NCBI RefSeq assembly: GCF_035046485.1
Contig: NC_085138.1
Span: 40,645,464 to 40,709,463, forward strand
DNA length: 64,000 nt
Direction: 5' to 3'
Origin: Aedes albopictus
Lineage: Eukaryota > Arthropoda > Insecta > Diptera > Culicidae
Below the pieces are notes generated by a model that was given only the letters and a program-made list of their open reading frames with translations, searched no databases and was not told the DNA's origin. This document shows, one piece after another, positions 21,378 through 31,240 of the stretch. A program made the translations under genes and the position numbers. Position 1 is the stretch's first letter; each line of letters opens with the position of its first letter.

Positions 21378-22044
21378 CGATCAACGACCAACGATCAAAT
21401 CTGACTATACATGTCAATGGTTGCTCCTCCGTGATTGATCTGAGCTGGTACCGATTGCACCGAGATCCAAATGAATAAGGTCTGGGACACTCCACTTATT
21501 CTCAAAGTGCAATTTGAGCAGCTCATACACTTTTGTTCAATAACGGCGCCGGCCACGTCCTTATAGTCAGTTAGGAAGAGAAAGGAATGTTAGGGTGTGC
21601 TGGTTGTTGCTACTAAAGACCGAGAGCACCTCTGGCATCCCCACAACCAGCACGGACTGGGATATTTGTTCGACGGAAAGGATGGGAGATCTGGGAGTCA
21701 CCGTGGGGTCGGTGATGTTATGGGATTTAGGATATTTACAGTGTCCGTAAGGTGATAGATTGTGTGGTGATTACTATGAAGAAGGTCAAGCGGCACAGTT
21801 CGCTTTGGTTGCATAACTTGTAGGCGTTATATACACTGTGCTGTGGAAGTTGGAAGGAAGGGAAACAAATTTTTGCAATTCGTTTCTGGTTCTAGCGATG
21901 GCTATGAACATATGAATATGAGAGAGAGACAAAGTGGATAGAAAGATACAAAGCAGGATGTAAGGGACGAGCCAGGGATTGGACCCATGACATTCTGCAT
22001 ACGAATCAGAAACGGTAGCTACTAGACCACCAAGCCCGTCTGAT
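21378..22044 (-). mobile_element. Large tRNA-derived SINE with 20-bp target duplication (667 bp)
   Basis: Read on the minus strand it begins with a tRNA-like head (GACGGGCTTGGTGGTCTAGT, with a B-box-like GGTCCAATCC) near 22040-21968. A 350-bp body follows, then a 3' part containing ACGTGGCCGGCGCCGTTATT and ending GATCGTTGGTCGTTGATC. The flanks carry a perfect 20-bp duplication beginning CGGTCAAAG at 21358-21377 and 22045-22064. The 3' part recurs alone at 27329-27541 and at the end of the element at 52224-53037. Confidence 0.92.
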
Positions 22045-22064
22045 CGGTCAAAGAAGTTAGTAAT

Positions 22065-22505
22065 ATGAACTTCATCAACTTCATACGGACCCGAAGAACC
22101 TCCAAAAAGGGTTTGTCCGAGTAATTACATCAAAATAGAAAAAAAAAAAAAACTTAAAAGAAACGAACATTCATCAGCTCGCATTGATTCCAATAAACCA
22201 CCCCCACATCACCACAAAGTCAACGCTCTACCATGACTGTGTGCTTTGAGTACACCACAGAAGCCAAATCATCCACATCGGGTAGAATTAAACTTACAAA
22301 TCCAGCGGGCAAAGCAGGCGACGACGCCAGGCATTGCCGTCGACAGTTCATGGCTACTACGATACCATGGAACCCTCCGTCGTCGAACGTCCGTCTCTTG
22401 TTGGGGGGCCGCTGCACTCTAGTACTACCTACGACTAGTGCAAGTCATATCGCACCGAATCGCGTATACTAAAATCCTTGACTACCGTGTGTACTGGCGG
22501 CAATA
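22065..22505. other. No gene recognised
   Basis: Unique DNA with an A-homopolymer at about 22140-22152. Overlapping frames at 22220-22472 on both strands have no recognisable similarity. Confidence 0.3.
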
Positions 22506-23424
22506 TACAGGGGATACTCAAAATAACTGGGACAGGTTAAACTTTCACTTTTCAAAAAATGTTCAACTCGCTGTAACTTTTTGAAAAGGGCATCAAATAT
22601 GCTCAAATTTTTACTGTAAGTTCATCAACTAGTTGTGTATCAGTGGTACAAATTTGTAAAAGATCGGGCAATTCTACACGAAGTTATGAAGATTCTAGAA
22701 AAAGGTATAATTATCCGATAGCAGAGCTGTTATATCTCCGGATTTAATGAACCGAATGCAATGAAATTTTGATCATTTATGACTAATATAATGAACTTTG
22801 AAAAACAGTTTACTTAATTTGAAATTATTAATAAGAAAAAAAATTATGGCGGTGAGAATAAATGTATGTTTTTTTAGTAAATTTATCTATTTTTCATATG
22901 TTTCCCATCACTTTTTCAATTTAATGCCGGTTATTTTGTTTTTTCCTTTCAAAACATATTCACATTGAAGTCAATTAGACGGAATTTAAATGAACTATAA
23001 TTACTGTCTCGAATTTTGAAACGATGATGAAGTTTTGGATAAGTTGCTGGTATATTAGAAAAATAATTCAATCGTAATAATTTTCTTTCGTGTAAAGAAT
23101 TTTAAGTGTAGTTAAAAGTTTTTAATAGCTCATTATATAAGTCATAAATGATCGAAATTTCATTGCATTCGGTTCATTGAATCTAGAGATATAACAGCTC
23201 AAAGTTGGCTGTCGGATAATTATACCTTTTTCTAGAACCATTATAACTTCGTGAAGAATAGCTCGATCTCTTCCAAATTTTGATCACTGATACACAACTA
23301 GTTGATGAACTTACAGTAAAAATTTGAGAATATTTGATGCCCTTTTCGAAAAGTTACAGCGAGTTGAACATTTTTTGAAAAGTGAAAATTTTACCTATAC
23401 CAGTTATTTTGAGTATCCCCTGTA
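22506..23424. mobile_element. TA-flanked fold-back MITE, TACAGGGGATACTC ends (919 bp)
   Basis: The ends are inverted copies of TACAGGGGATACTCAAAATA, and TA flanks both sides (22504-22505, 23425-23426). The arms remain complementary for about 295 nt each (to about 22800 and from about 23130) around a 330-bp A/T-rich core. A diverged relative lies at about 30770-31240, split by a SINE. No transposase. Confidence 0.88.
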
Positions 23425-23426
23425 TA

Positions 23427-24297
23427 CCAACACCACCACCACCAGGGCGGAGTGTTGCGTTTGTCGTAAGTTGCCGGGAAGTTTTTGTACCTATTTCTCG
23501 AGCCTTCCTTAGCCGATCAACTGAATCGATATTTCCATGGTTCGCGGTACGTGACCTCCCTTTGGGCTCCAATTCCGGAGCTTCTGTGTGTTTTTCTTTT
23601 CCAACTCAAATTGGAATTCGAATTCCGTGTGGGTGTAGATATCATTAGCACGGTTGATCCAATCGGTACAGGGAGTATTTGCATCGTATGACGTAGGGTA
23701 TGACCAACCTTGTCGCATTGAGTCATTAGCTAAATAATTCACGTCGGTACGGTCGGTGGTGGTAATCTACACACGGTAATCCCGTTTGGACTATACCTAC
23801 AAACATACCATCGTGTGTTCGGCATCGACATCATGACACCATCCTGCTCCACTACGCTGTGTGATGGTTGTGTAGCGTGTCAGTCTGCGGGTAATTATCG
23901 CACACGCTAAACGAGCGCAGAACAAGCTTTTGGAAACAACTCGATCTATAAAACAGGCGTCGTTGCTACATGTTATTGCTCCGAGCTGAACTTGAACGAA
24001 AATTTATCATTTTCAGCTCACTGAAGTTGACACGCTGGCTACCGGGATTGAGGATGGTGTCATACCTCACGTCAACCGTTGAAGATTGATGATTTTTGTG
24101 CAAAGTCTCGATTCATCGCTTTCATCGCAATTTTCAAACAGCTGATGTCAGGTTGCGCGGTTTCGGTCTCACACAATGGGTGTAGTTAGATGGGGCAGAA
24201 AGGGGTTATAACTTATCCACGCCCTTCTCCACGTCAGTGTATATCATCATAAATTTATCCTATTCCAACAAAATTTAAATAAACAGTGCTTCACTAC
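23427..24297. other. Non-repetitive DNA; no gene supported
   Basis: A short run of unique, GC-balanced sequence. A CTATAAAA sequence at about 23946 could be a core promoter but nothing downstream supports it. Frames at 23354-23742 lie on both strands and look incidental. Confidence 0.3.
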
Positions 24298-24299
24298 TA

Positions 24300-24455
24300 G
24301 GGGGATTCACTTAACAGCGTAAACTGATTAAACCGATTAAACGTCGTGATCACCAAGGCAGTCTTTGATTATTTCATTAGCAAAATCATGAAGCATATCA
24401 AATAAGCTGAAAATCATGGCTTACGTAGCAATTTAATCTGTTTGGTGAGTACCCC
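24300..24455. mobile_element. TA-flanked short MITE (156 bp)
   Basis: The ends are imperfect inverted copies, GGGGGATTCACTTAACAG against GGGGTACTCACCAAACAG, with TA at 24298-24299 and 24456-24457. Both arms continue with a GATTAAA-type sequence. Confidence 0.7.
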
Positions 24456-24457
24456 TA

Positions 24458-25850
24458 CTATGTTTCAAGTAGGACGAAATAAGGAGCACCCCTATCAGTA
24501 TCAGTAGGTCGGCTCTAGAGGCACGTTCTCCTCCATTCGGGAAATTTGTGCCAGCAGGAGCACCCCTAGGAGCACCCTGCTGAATAGATGGAACCAATGC
24601 AATCGACAAAATTTCAATACGGCCCACCGCTTGCGAACATGTTGTAGAATACTTTTTTTTTTCATAAATAGCAACACTCAGTACACCCTCACCCTTGCAT
24701 GAATTCCGCAAGCAATACTCGCTAAAAACGTGCTATTTTTGCAACCAGCACGTTTGCCATTATTTTTATCCATCGTCGCGCCACACCTTTTTCCACCACG
24801 TGAAACTTTTACCAAGCAAAATAACTCGTGACGGACGGACGGCCAGCGATAGAATAGCCGAGACACGATGATACTAAAAAACGCGTTAATTTGATTACAC
24901 ATTCCTAAAATAATGTGCAGCCACACATGACAGAAATATTCATCAAATGTCCAATCATGTGCAGCAAATCGCGGAACTGGGTAGGTATGTCACTATGGCA
25001 ACCGGCCAGATGGATTCCAGTTGTAAGCCAAAGCCTACTTGATGAAGTTGTCGGTCGAATGCTGCCTGCCACCACAGAAAGAAAGCTTGTCCAATCAACC
25101 AAGTGGCGATGACGAGACTGCAGTTGCTTGTTTTGATGAAGGTCCCGCACTACTCGTCGAAGTAGGCGACTTCCGTTTTTTCTGCAACGTGATCCGGCCG
25201 TTCAATGGCAATGGGAGACGGTGCGATGCAGCATCGCATCGGTTTCAATGGATTAAGTTACCACTGTCTAGTCTGGGCACATCGATACCGAAACAATCAA
25301 CAACAACAACAACGGTTTGCGGTTACGATACGGAGGATATTGCTGAACGTACACGTCTCACTTCATTAAGCACTGATTTATGATGAAGTTGTTGGCGAGG
25401 AACACTTCAAACCAGTGAGCTGGAATAGAAGTGATAGATACATCATGCAGTGTGTCTGCGGTCAGAAAAAAATCAAACAATAGAACTACAGCGGCACACT
25501 GTTTTCAGAGGCACAATTTCGTGAATGAATTTTTTGGACATGAAAAAATGATTTTTGAGCGATTGTATCCTCGAAGAAGTTGTTTGGTATATCAGAGCCT
25601 ATATAAACTTGCCGAAAAATTGTTGTTCTATCCCGGGCAGACGAGAATATCTAAATCAAATCTCAAATCGAACAATTTTTACTGTCATAGCTCGATGTGA
25701 TTTTGATGTGTTATTCAAAAATTTTAAGAATATCGCACCAATAACTCAAAATGATATGATATCAGTTTTTGTTCTTGTTGAAATATCTGAAAATTTCTAC
25801 ATATGAACAAATTTAGCTCTTCTGCACGATATAGAACACATACACCCATA
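24458..25850. other. No gene recognised
   Basis: A mixture of unique DNA and a patch of repeated GGAGCACCCCTA near 24481-24580. The 114-codon frame at 25039-25383 lacks recognisable domains and includes a (CAA)n/threonine run, and I do not support it as a gene. Confidence 0.3.
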
Positions 25851-25889
25851 GAGATGGCTCAATGTTAGTAAAATGCCATGTGCCCCTTT

Positions 25890-26160
25890 TTGAGCTGGGG
25901 AAACGAAGAATCTCATGCTCTAGTTGCCATGATATTCATAACAGTGAGCCACAGCTGAGTGCTAAGCATCGTCGCCTGTGAATCATAAGGTCGTAGGTTC
26001 GATGCTGGATGATGTTTTTTTTTTTATTTTTTGCAAGGAAAAGGTCGACAAATCTCCTCTACTATTATTTTGATCTTGTAATATCTTTACGAGCTATTAT
26101 TGAATACCTCTACATGCTTGATTTTGATATTAGTTTTCGTTCTTCAATAATTCAATTATT
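25890..26160 (+). mobile_element. tRNA-like interspersed repeat, copy 1
   Basis: The segment ACAGTGAGCCACAG is followed by a tRNA-like stretch (GCTAAGCATCGTCGCCTGTG, B-box GGTTCGATGCT at 25996-26006), then a T-run, GCAAGGAAAAGGTC and AGCTATTATT. The order matches 27830-28060. It is probably an old SINE. The tRNA-like part has no credible full cloverleaf, so it is not called a tRNA gene. Confidence 0.6.
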
Positions 26161-26389
26161 AATAACTGAATGTGTTATTCGTTAGATTTTCTCACCTACT
26201 CGGGATCTGCTCAATTTTTAGAAATATAGGCCATTATTTGTGAATGAAGTATTAAAATTAGTTTATTTGTTGTAGACTGAAATACGACCACATTCTTCAC
26301 ACTATCTTCACATAGGATGAATTAGTTATACATGCAACAAGTGGCAAAATGATGATTTTTTCTGCATGACTCGTACGTTTATCTAACGA

Positions 26390-27300
26390 GGCTTGCCTGC
26401 AGTTTCTTCATAATTCCTTCCGATTTTTGTCGGGAATATCTTCAGTTTACCAAATTTATTTAATTGGAAATGTATTTATCAATTCCATTGGGAATTCATA
26501 CAGCAAATTCTTCAAGGGATCTTTTGGCAATTCCTTCCGCAGTTTCTTTGCAAACGTCGTCGATAAATCCTTTGGAAATTTCTATGGACATAGGTCACTA
26601 TAGTGAAACATCTTCAATTATTTTGGAAACTTTCTCGGTAATTATTTTAGAAATTCCTGCTGTAATTTTTTGACATATTCTTTGAGAATTTCTTCGGAAA
26701 TTTATTTGTGAACGCCTGAGGCATATCAAAATTTCGTCAGCAACTAAGCACAGCTTTTGTAATTTTTTGGAAAATTTCTTCGATAACTCTTCAGTAGATT
26801 GTACTTTCTTTGCAGTTCATTGGATTTTATTTTCTTCAAAAACTCCTTTTGAAACTGCTTTGCCAAATTTCGTAAGAAATGCTTTGGAAACTCCTTTGAG
26901 AATTCTTTCAACAATTACTTCAAAAATTGCTCTGGCAATTTTTTTTTTTATTCTTTCAGCAACACTTTTGAAAATCGGCAATCATTTATGTAATTCTATT
27001 GCAAATTCCTCCAGTATTTTAGCAAATATTAAAAAAGATACTCCTGAAAGACTCTCTGATGGAATTCTCTAAGAAATTTTTAACAGATTTCCTGAGTTCA
27101 ATAGCAGAATCCACAGAAGAATCTTCAACGGAATGTGTGAAGAAGTGTTTGAAAGACTACCGACTTTCTGTAAGTATTACTCGAACCCCCGGAAGAGTAT
27201 CCTATAGAATCCCTAATATTTTACGGCAATATTAGACAAACACAGCTTTTTAACAGAAGTTGTAGGTTTTTGAGAGATTTTTTGACAGTACCCACGGAGT
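26390..27300. repeat. Degenerate TTCCTTTGGAAATT repeat block
   Basis: A looser, A/T-richer relative of the GGAATTCC blocks, with units such as TTCTTTGAGAATTTCTTCGG. The frames at 26464-26673 and 26767-27072 are repeat by-products. The polarity changes near 27060 to A-rich units. Confidence 0.55.
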
Positions 27301-27328
27301 ATTTTCTGAAGCAAATGTTGAATGTATT

Positions 27329-27541
27329 CGATCAAAACGATCAAATCTGACTATACATGTCAATGGTTGCTACTCCGTGATTGATCTGAGCTGGTTCCAA
27401 TTGCACTGAGATCCAAATGAATAAGGGCTGGGACACTCCACTTATTCTCAAAGTGCAATTTAAGCAGCTCATACATTTTGGATCAATAGCGGCGCCGGCC
27501 ACGTCCTTATAGTCAGTTGGGAAGGAAAAGGAATGTTAGAG
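27329..27541 (-). mobile_element. 5'-truncated copy of the 667-bp SINE family (213 bp)
   Basis: Matches the 3' part of the SINE at 21378-22044, including GGCGCCGGCCACGTCCTTAT and the CGATCAAAACGATC end. It is bounded by a 26-bp duplication beginning TTTCTGAAGC at 27303-27328 and 27542-27567. The 5' truncation with a long duplication is the signature of LINE-driven insertion. Confidence 0.92.
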
Positions 27542-27829
27542 TTTCTGAAGCAAATGTTGAATGTATTAGAGAAGAACATAATTTTTTTTCTATAAAATTC
27601 GGAGAAAATCAGTGTCAAGAAATTTTGAATTCAGGAAGAAAATGGTTTAAAATGACAATGCAAGCAGAGCAAAAATATACATGAAGATGTTCACAAATGT
27701 AGCAAATAATTGATACGTTTTTTTTTCTTTATAGACCAGGTACTGCATTAAAAATGTTTATATATTTTTCCACCGATTTTTTATAACATGCCCCAAAAAT
27801 TTCGGGTAGGCACAGTGAAATTAATTTCA

Positions 27830-28060
27830 ATAGCTGTGGAAGCGAAGAACCTTATGCTCTTTTTCTTCTAATGTTAACAACAGTGAGCCACAGTTAAGTT
27901 GCGCCTGCGGTTCCTAAGGTCGAAGTTTCGATGCCGGCTCTTGACATTGTTTTTTTTTTAATTTTCAAGGAAAAAGGTCAGTTTTGTCTGATATTGTTCT
28001 TATATTGTATTATCTTAACAAGCTATTATTAAGCACTTCTCCATACTAAACAGCAAACTA
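27830..28060 (+). mobile_element. tRNA-like interspersed repeat, copy 2
   Basis: Parallel to 25890-26160: AGCGAAGAACCTTATGCTCT, ACAGTGAGCCACAG, a tRNA-like stretch with the B-box-like GTTTCGATGCC near 27925, a T-run, then AAGGAAAAAGGTC and AAGCTATTATT. Confidence 0.58.
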
Positions 28061-28214
28061 CAAATATGGTCAATTTAGTTATAGCAAAATTTTGATTTTG
28101 ATCACATGCAAAAAAGTTTTTCAACATCAGTTCAACATTTTGTTCAACATTGAGCATGTCAAAGTTGGGCAATTTGCAAAAAAAAAACATCTTAAGAAGG
28201 TTAAACGATCAAGC

Positions 28215-28414
28215 CAGGGCCGGATCTAAGGAGTGGCTAGGGGGAGGGAGGTTGGGCTCTGGTCTTAAACATTTGAAGGCCCACCACAAAACAGTTTTTC
28301 CTTGCTAAACATTAACTTTATTTTTCATTTTGCTCAAGTACTGTTCAAAAACAATCATCAGAGCAGTTCACATCCGCTCCGCCCCGGATCCTCGCAATCT
28401 TTAATCCGGGCCTG
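28215..28414. mobile_element. hAT-like MITE, CAGGGCCGGAT ends (200 bp)
   Basis: The ends are imperfect inverted copies, CAGGGCCGGATCTAAG against CAGGCCCGGATTAAAG, a style of terminus common among hAT-derived MITEs. No clean 8-bp duplication is visible, so the superfamily is tentative. Confidence 0.55.
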
Positions 28415-28429
28415 GATGGAGTCAATACT

Positions 28430-29410
28430 ATTTGGATTAAAAAAGGAGCCCGTTCACAAAAAATAACTCATATCTCTAAAAATTAGCAAATATATCAAAA
28501 GTTTGTTCGACAAGTGTTCTCATAATGACATTTTCTACAACTTTGCTGAAGATATAAACACGCTATCTTTACTTCGGAAATTCGAAAAATCGAATTTCAC
28601 TTTCATTTCTAGGTAGATTAATCAGATTAGTGATACTTTCAAAAGAAGAATTTTAACATAGGGTTTTTTGACACTACAGGTTTTGACACTACAGGTAAAC
28701 AAAATTGTGCATTGCCTAAATTCACAATGAAACGGCCGTTTTCGTTTAGTTTTTAAAGTCTAGTTCTTGAATTAGATACCTTATTGCGTGAACTTGTTGT
28801 TAACAATGATTGTTGTGAAGAATTTCTGCCAGAAAGTTGATTTTGAACGAGTTTACTGCACCTAGTCCAGCGCCAATTCCCGGCACCAGTGCCGAACTTC
28901 TAGGAAAACCAAACTTCGGCACCGATCTTTGTGCTGATGACGTGGATCCCGTTGCAGAAATGTTGCGCTTGATAAATATGCGACAAGTGATATTGCGATT
29001 TTTGCACCCATTTAGACCCGGCCCGAATTCATTATTATCACAGTCGAATTTCGCACACGACTTCGCAGAGGCTAGCGTACACAAGTTCGGTTGAGTTCAT
29101 GACAGGAGCGTCGGATGCACAATAGAGATTAGCTGTCAGCAATCTACACACACTATCAATAGTTTGTTTTCATCGTGAAAAAAATGTTTGCATGCAGCAC
29201 GCTCTCTCGGTTAAAGCGTTTGTGGCTGGGTAATAAGCGTGTGAATCGCTAAAAAATGAAATTGTGTTTTAGCGTGTATTGATCAGCCAGTTGTCAGCAA
29301 TCACTATAGGTAAACAAAATAAGTTTGATTGGCGTAAAATGTCGCTGGGAAATGATGATTCAGTGGATTCCCAAATTATCACAGTAGTCTGAACATTATT
29401 GAGAAACCAC
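28430..29410. other. No gene supported; overlapping small ORFs
   Basis: At 28800-29094 open frames of 94 and 85 codons lie on opposite strands over the same bases. The minus-strand frame is cysteine-rich near its start (CTLASAKSCAKFDCDNN) and the plus-strand one is not. The patch is more GC-rich than its surroundings and could be an exon, but no family is recognisable. Confidence 0.25.
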
Positions 29411-29417
29411 TTGCATG

Positions 29418-29563
29418 CGCAGCTTTTTCTTTTTTCTCGCTCGTTCTCTTTGTTACACGCAAGAAAGAGCGAGATAAAAGAGGGGGCAAAGTGCCCCCTC
29501 TTTCATCTGTTTCTTTCTTGTGTTTGTTTACGAGAGTGAGTGGGAAAAAAAGAAAAAGCTGCG
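29418..29563. repeat. Short hairpin element with palindromic centre
   Basis: The ends CGCAGCTTTTTCTTTTTTCT and its near-complement form the stem, and the centre is a perfect palindrome AGAGGGGGCA-AAG-TGCCCCCTCT (29479-29501). A second copy with TTTCTCTTTCTCG-type arms lies at about 37967-38101. Confidence 0.65.
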
Positions 29564-29747
29564 GACCTAGAGTGAAAACCCCAATATTTTGACTTGTTGG
29601 GCCCATTAAGTTAAAATTCACAAATACAAAGAAATTTAAAAAAAAAATGTTGGGCCGAAAATTGACGCACAGCAAGAGATATCGTAGCTTTTAAAAATCA
29701 CACTTTCGATTTTCATAAGCGTATAGTCGTGGATTCAATTCCTGGTA

Positions 29748-29941
29748 CAGTCAGGTCTTTTTTTACGCGGTTTTCATTTACGCGGCCGCGTAAATGAAAA
29801 CTCTATACAAAAAAAAATCATCGTCTTATTTTTGCATGATTCGTCGAGAAATGGTTAGACTTTTTTACGCGGTTTTTCGAATTTTGAACTGAGTTTTTTT
29901 TTACGCGGTACGTATCCCCCGCGTAAAAAAAAACCTGACTG
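29748..29941. mobile_element. TA-flanked MITE, CAGTCAGG...TTTACGCGG ends (194 bp)
   Basis: The ends are inverted copies of CAGTCAGGT with a T-run and TTTACGCGG, and TA flanks both sides (29746-29747, 29942-29943). A palindromic TTTACGCGGCCGCGTAAA lies near 29779. A relative with CACTGAAG ends is at 50853-51097. Confidence 0.87.
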
Positions 29942-29989
29942 TATATGCCACAAACAAGTTTTCGTCAAGAAGACATGAACCAACGATGT

Positions 29990-30510
29990 ATTCGCAGAAG
30001 TAACACGCCTTTTTGCTTGACAAGAAACGTTATTGTCATACCTAAGCAGGGAAACCACTAGCATAGAATTAGCACCACGCATATGCGTATATAGTAATAC
30101 CTCTGTCTCTACCCGCAATCGTGTGCTTTATCTTAATCGAATTTACCGTAAAGCCCATTCTTGCTGTCTTCCTCTTTAGAAGAGCATAGATTTTTTCCAC
30201 CGCCGTATAATCAATGCCGATGAGATCAATATAAACTGCAAAGCCCGTATGTGCAACGGTGTGATGATCACGTAGAAGAAAATTTAAAAGCGCATTGACT
30301 TGCTTTAATTCATCGAAGGTCACAAACGAAGTAGACAATTCGTCTGCGATCTGAACACTTGATTTTGATCAATCCAGCGTTGCGCATATAAACCCAATTA
30401 GATTCGTCGGAAAACCATGTTCTGGCATAACCTTTCAAACATTCATTTTCACTGAATCATACTCTGCTTTGAATTCATTATAGCAATTTGATGACGATTG
30501 ACGTAGGCAT
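29990..30510 (-). pseudogene. Non-LTR reverse transcriptase fragment
   Basis: The minus strand, with frameshifts, encodes a run of RT landmarks: an FKAEYDSVK-like segment (about 30505-30440), then FVTFDELKQVNALLNFLLRD (around 30330-30275, corresponding to the RQGD...LLFN region), YIDLIGIDYTAVEKIY (the degraded catalytic YADD region) and TARMGFTVNSIKIKHTIAGR. The catalytic aspartates are partly lost. Both ends are truncated. It most resembles LINEs with the KTKYM-type thumb, but the clade is uncertain. Confidence 0.7.
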
Positions 30511-30687
30511 TAAAGACGATTAAAGTTAAAGAGCTAGATAATTAGTAAATGTTATAATGTGGGCGAAAAACATAGGATAGTAGAGGCATACAGATGGTAG
30601 TACAAGATTACCAAACCGACTTCCCAACGACAAAAATAAGACAACACTACAGGCTGAATGCTTCTGGACAGCTACGAATAATTCTTT

Positions 30688-30728
30688 ATCCCTGATGAAA
30701 ATCCAAATTGGGATCGAAACGTTGAAGC
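30688..30728 (+). ncRNA. Hammerhead-ribozyme-like motif
   Basis: CTGATGA at 30692-30698 is followed by a small stem (ATCC...GGAT) and GAAAC at 30716-30720, the order of conserved core elements in a hammerhead ribozyme. A three-base ACG upstream (30674-30676) could pair with CGT after GAAA, but the cleavage triplet is not canonical. Related motifs are at 3370-3413 and 42618-42660. It is probably a remnant of a retroelement that carried a hammerhead, with self-cleavage unproven. Confidence 0.4.
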
Positions 30729-30769
30729 CAAGAAAACAAATAAGTAGGCCAATTTATTAAGATTGCAAG

Positions 30770-31240
30770 CCAGACCAAAGTTCGATCAAGATTACTCTAA
30801 ACATTGTTTCATTCGCTTCATTGAACGTGGAGCGGACCTGGTGTGGTGGTTGGAACACACGCCGAGGACCTGGGATCGAATCCCACTCCCGTCATACTCA
30901 CATAATGCGAGTTCTTCCTTCGGAAGGGAAGTAAAACGTGGGTCCCGAGATGACCTAGCCTAGGGTTAAAAATCTCGTTAATACAACAAAAAAAAAACTT
31001 CATTGAATCTGGAGCATTAAAATTCTTAACAGAAAATAATGAAATTTACTAGAATTGCTCCAACTTTTCGTGGAATAGCCTTATCTTGCTCAAATTTTGA
31101 AAATTGATAGGTCACTAGTTGATAAACTAACAATGAATTGAGTGATGCATTTGAGTATATTTGATGCAATTTACAAAAAGTTACAGTTAGTTGACCTTTT
31201 TTTTTTGAGAAATGAAAAATTTGCCGGTTTCGGTCATGTT
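30770..31240. mobile_element. Diverged relative of the 22506-23424 fold-back
   Basis: Outside the nested SINE, the sequence matches the right arm of the fold-back in order: TTTCATTCGCTTCATTGAA, then CTAGTTGATAAACTAAC and GAGTATATTTGATGCAATTT, then AGTTACAGTTAGTTGACC. It is an old, heavily mutated half copy. Confidence 0.6.
30826..30997 (+). mobile_element. tRNA-derived SINE (172 bp)
   Basis: Third copy of the 8526-8711 family, with a deletion of about 10 bp in the tRNA-like head and an A-rich tail. It is flanked by the 10-bp duplication CTTCATTGAA (30816-30825, 30998-31007) and inserted in the older fold-back relative. Confidence 0.9.

Noticed and set aside
21968..22041. Possible tRNA gene on the minus strand
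   Set aside because: It is fused to a long SINE body flanked by a 20-bp target duplication.
23946..23953. TATA-box promoter (CTATAAAA)
   Set aside because: A single motif in A/T-rich DNA with no supported start site or gene downstream.
28800..29094. Small gene on either strand
   Set aside because: Overlapping open frames on opposite strands, neither matching a known family; recorded only as an unsupported candidate.
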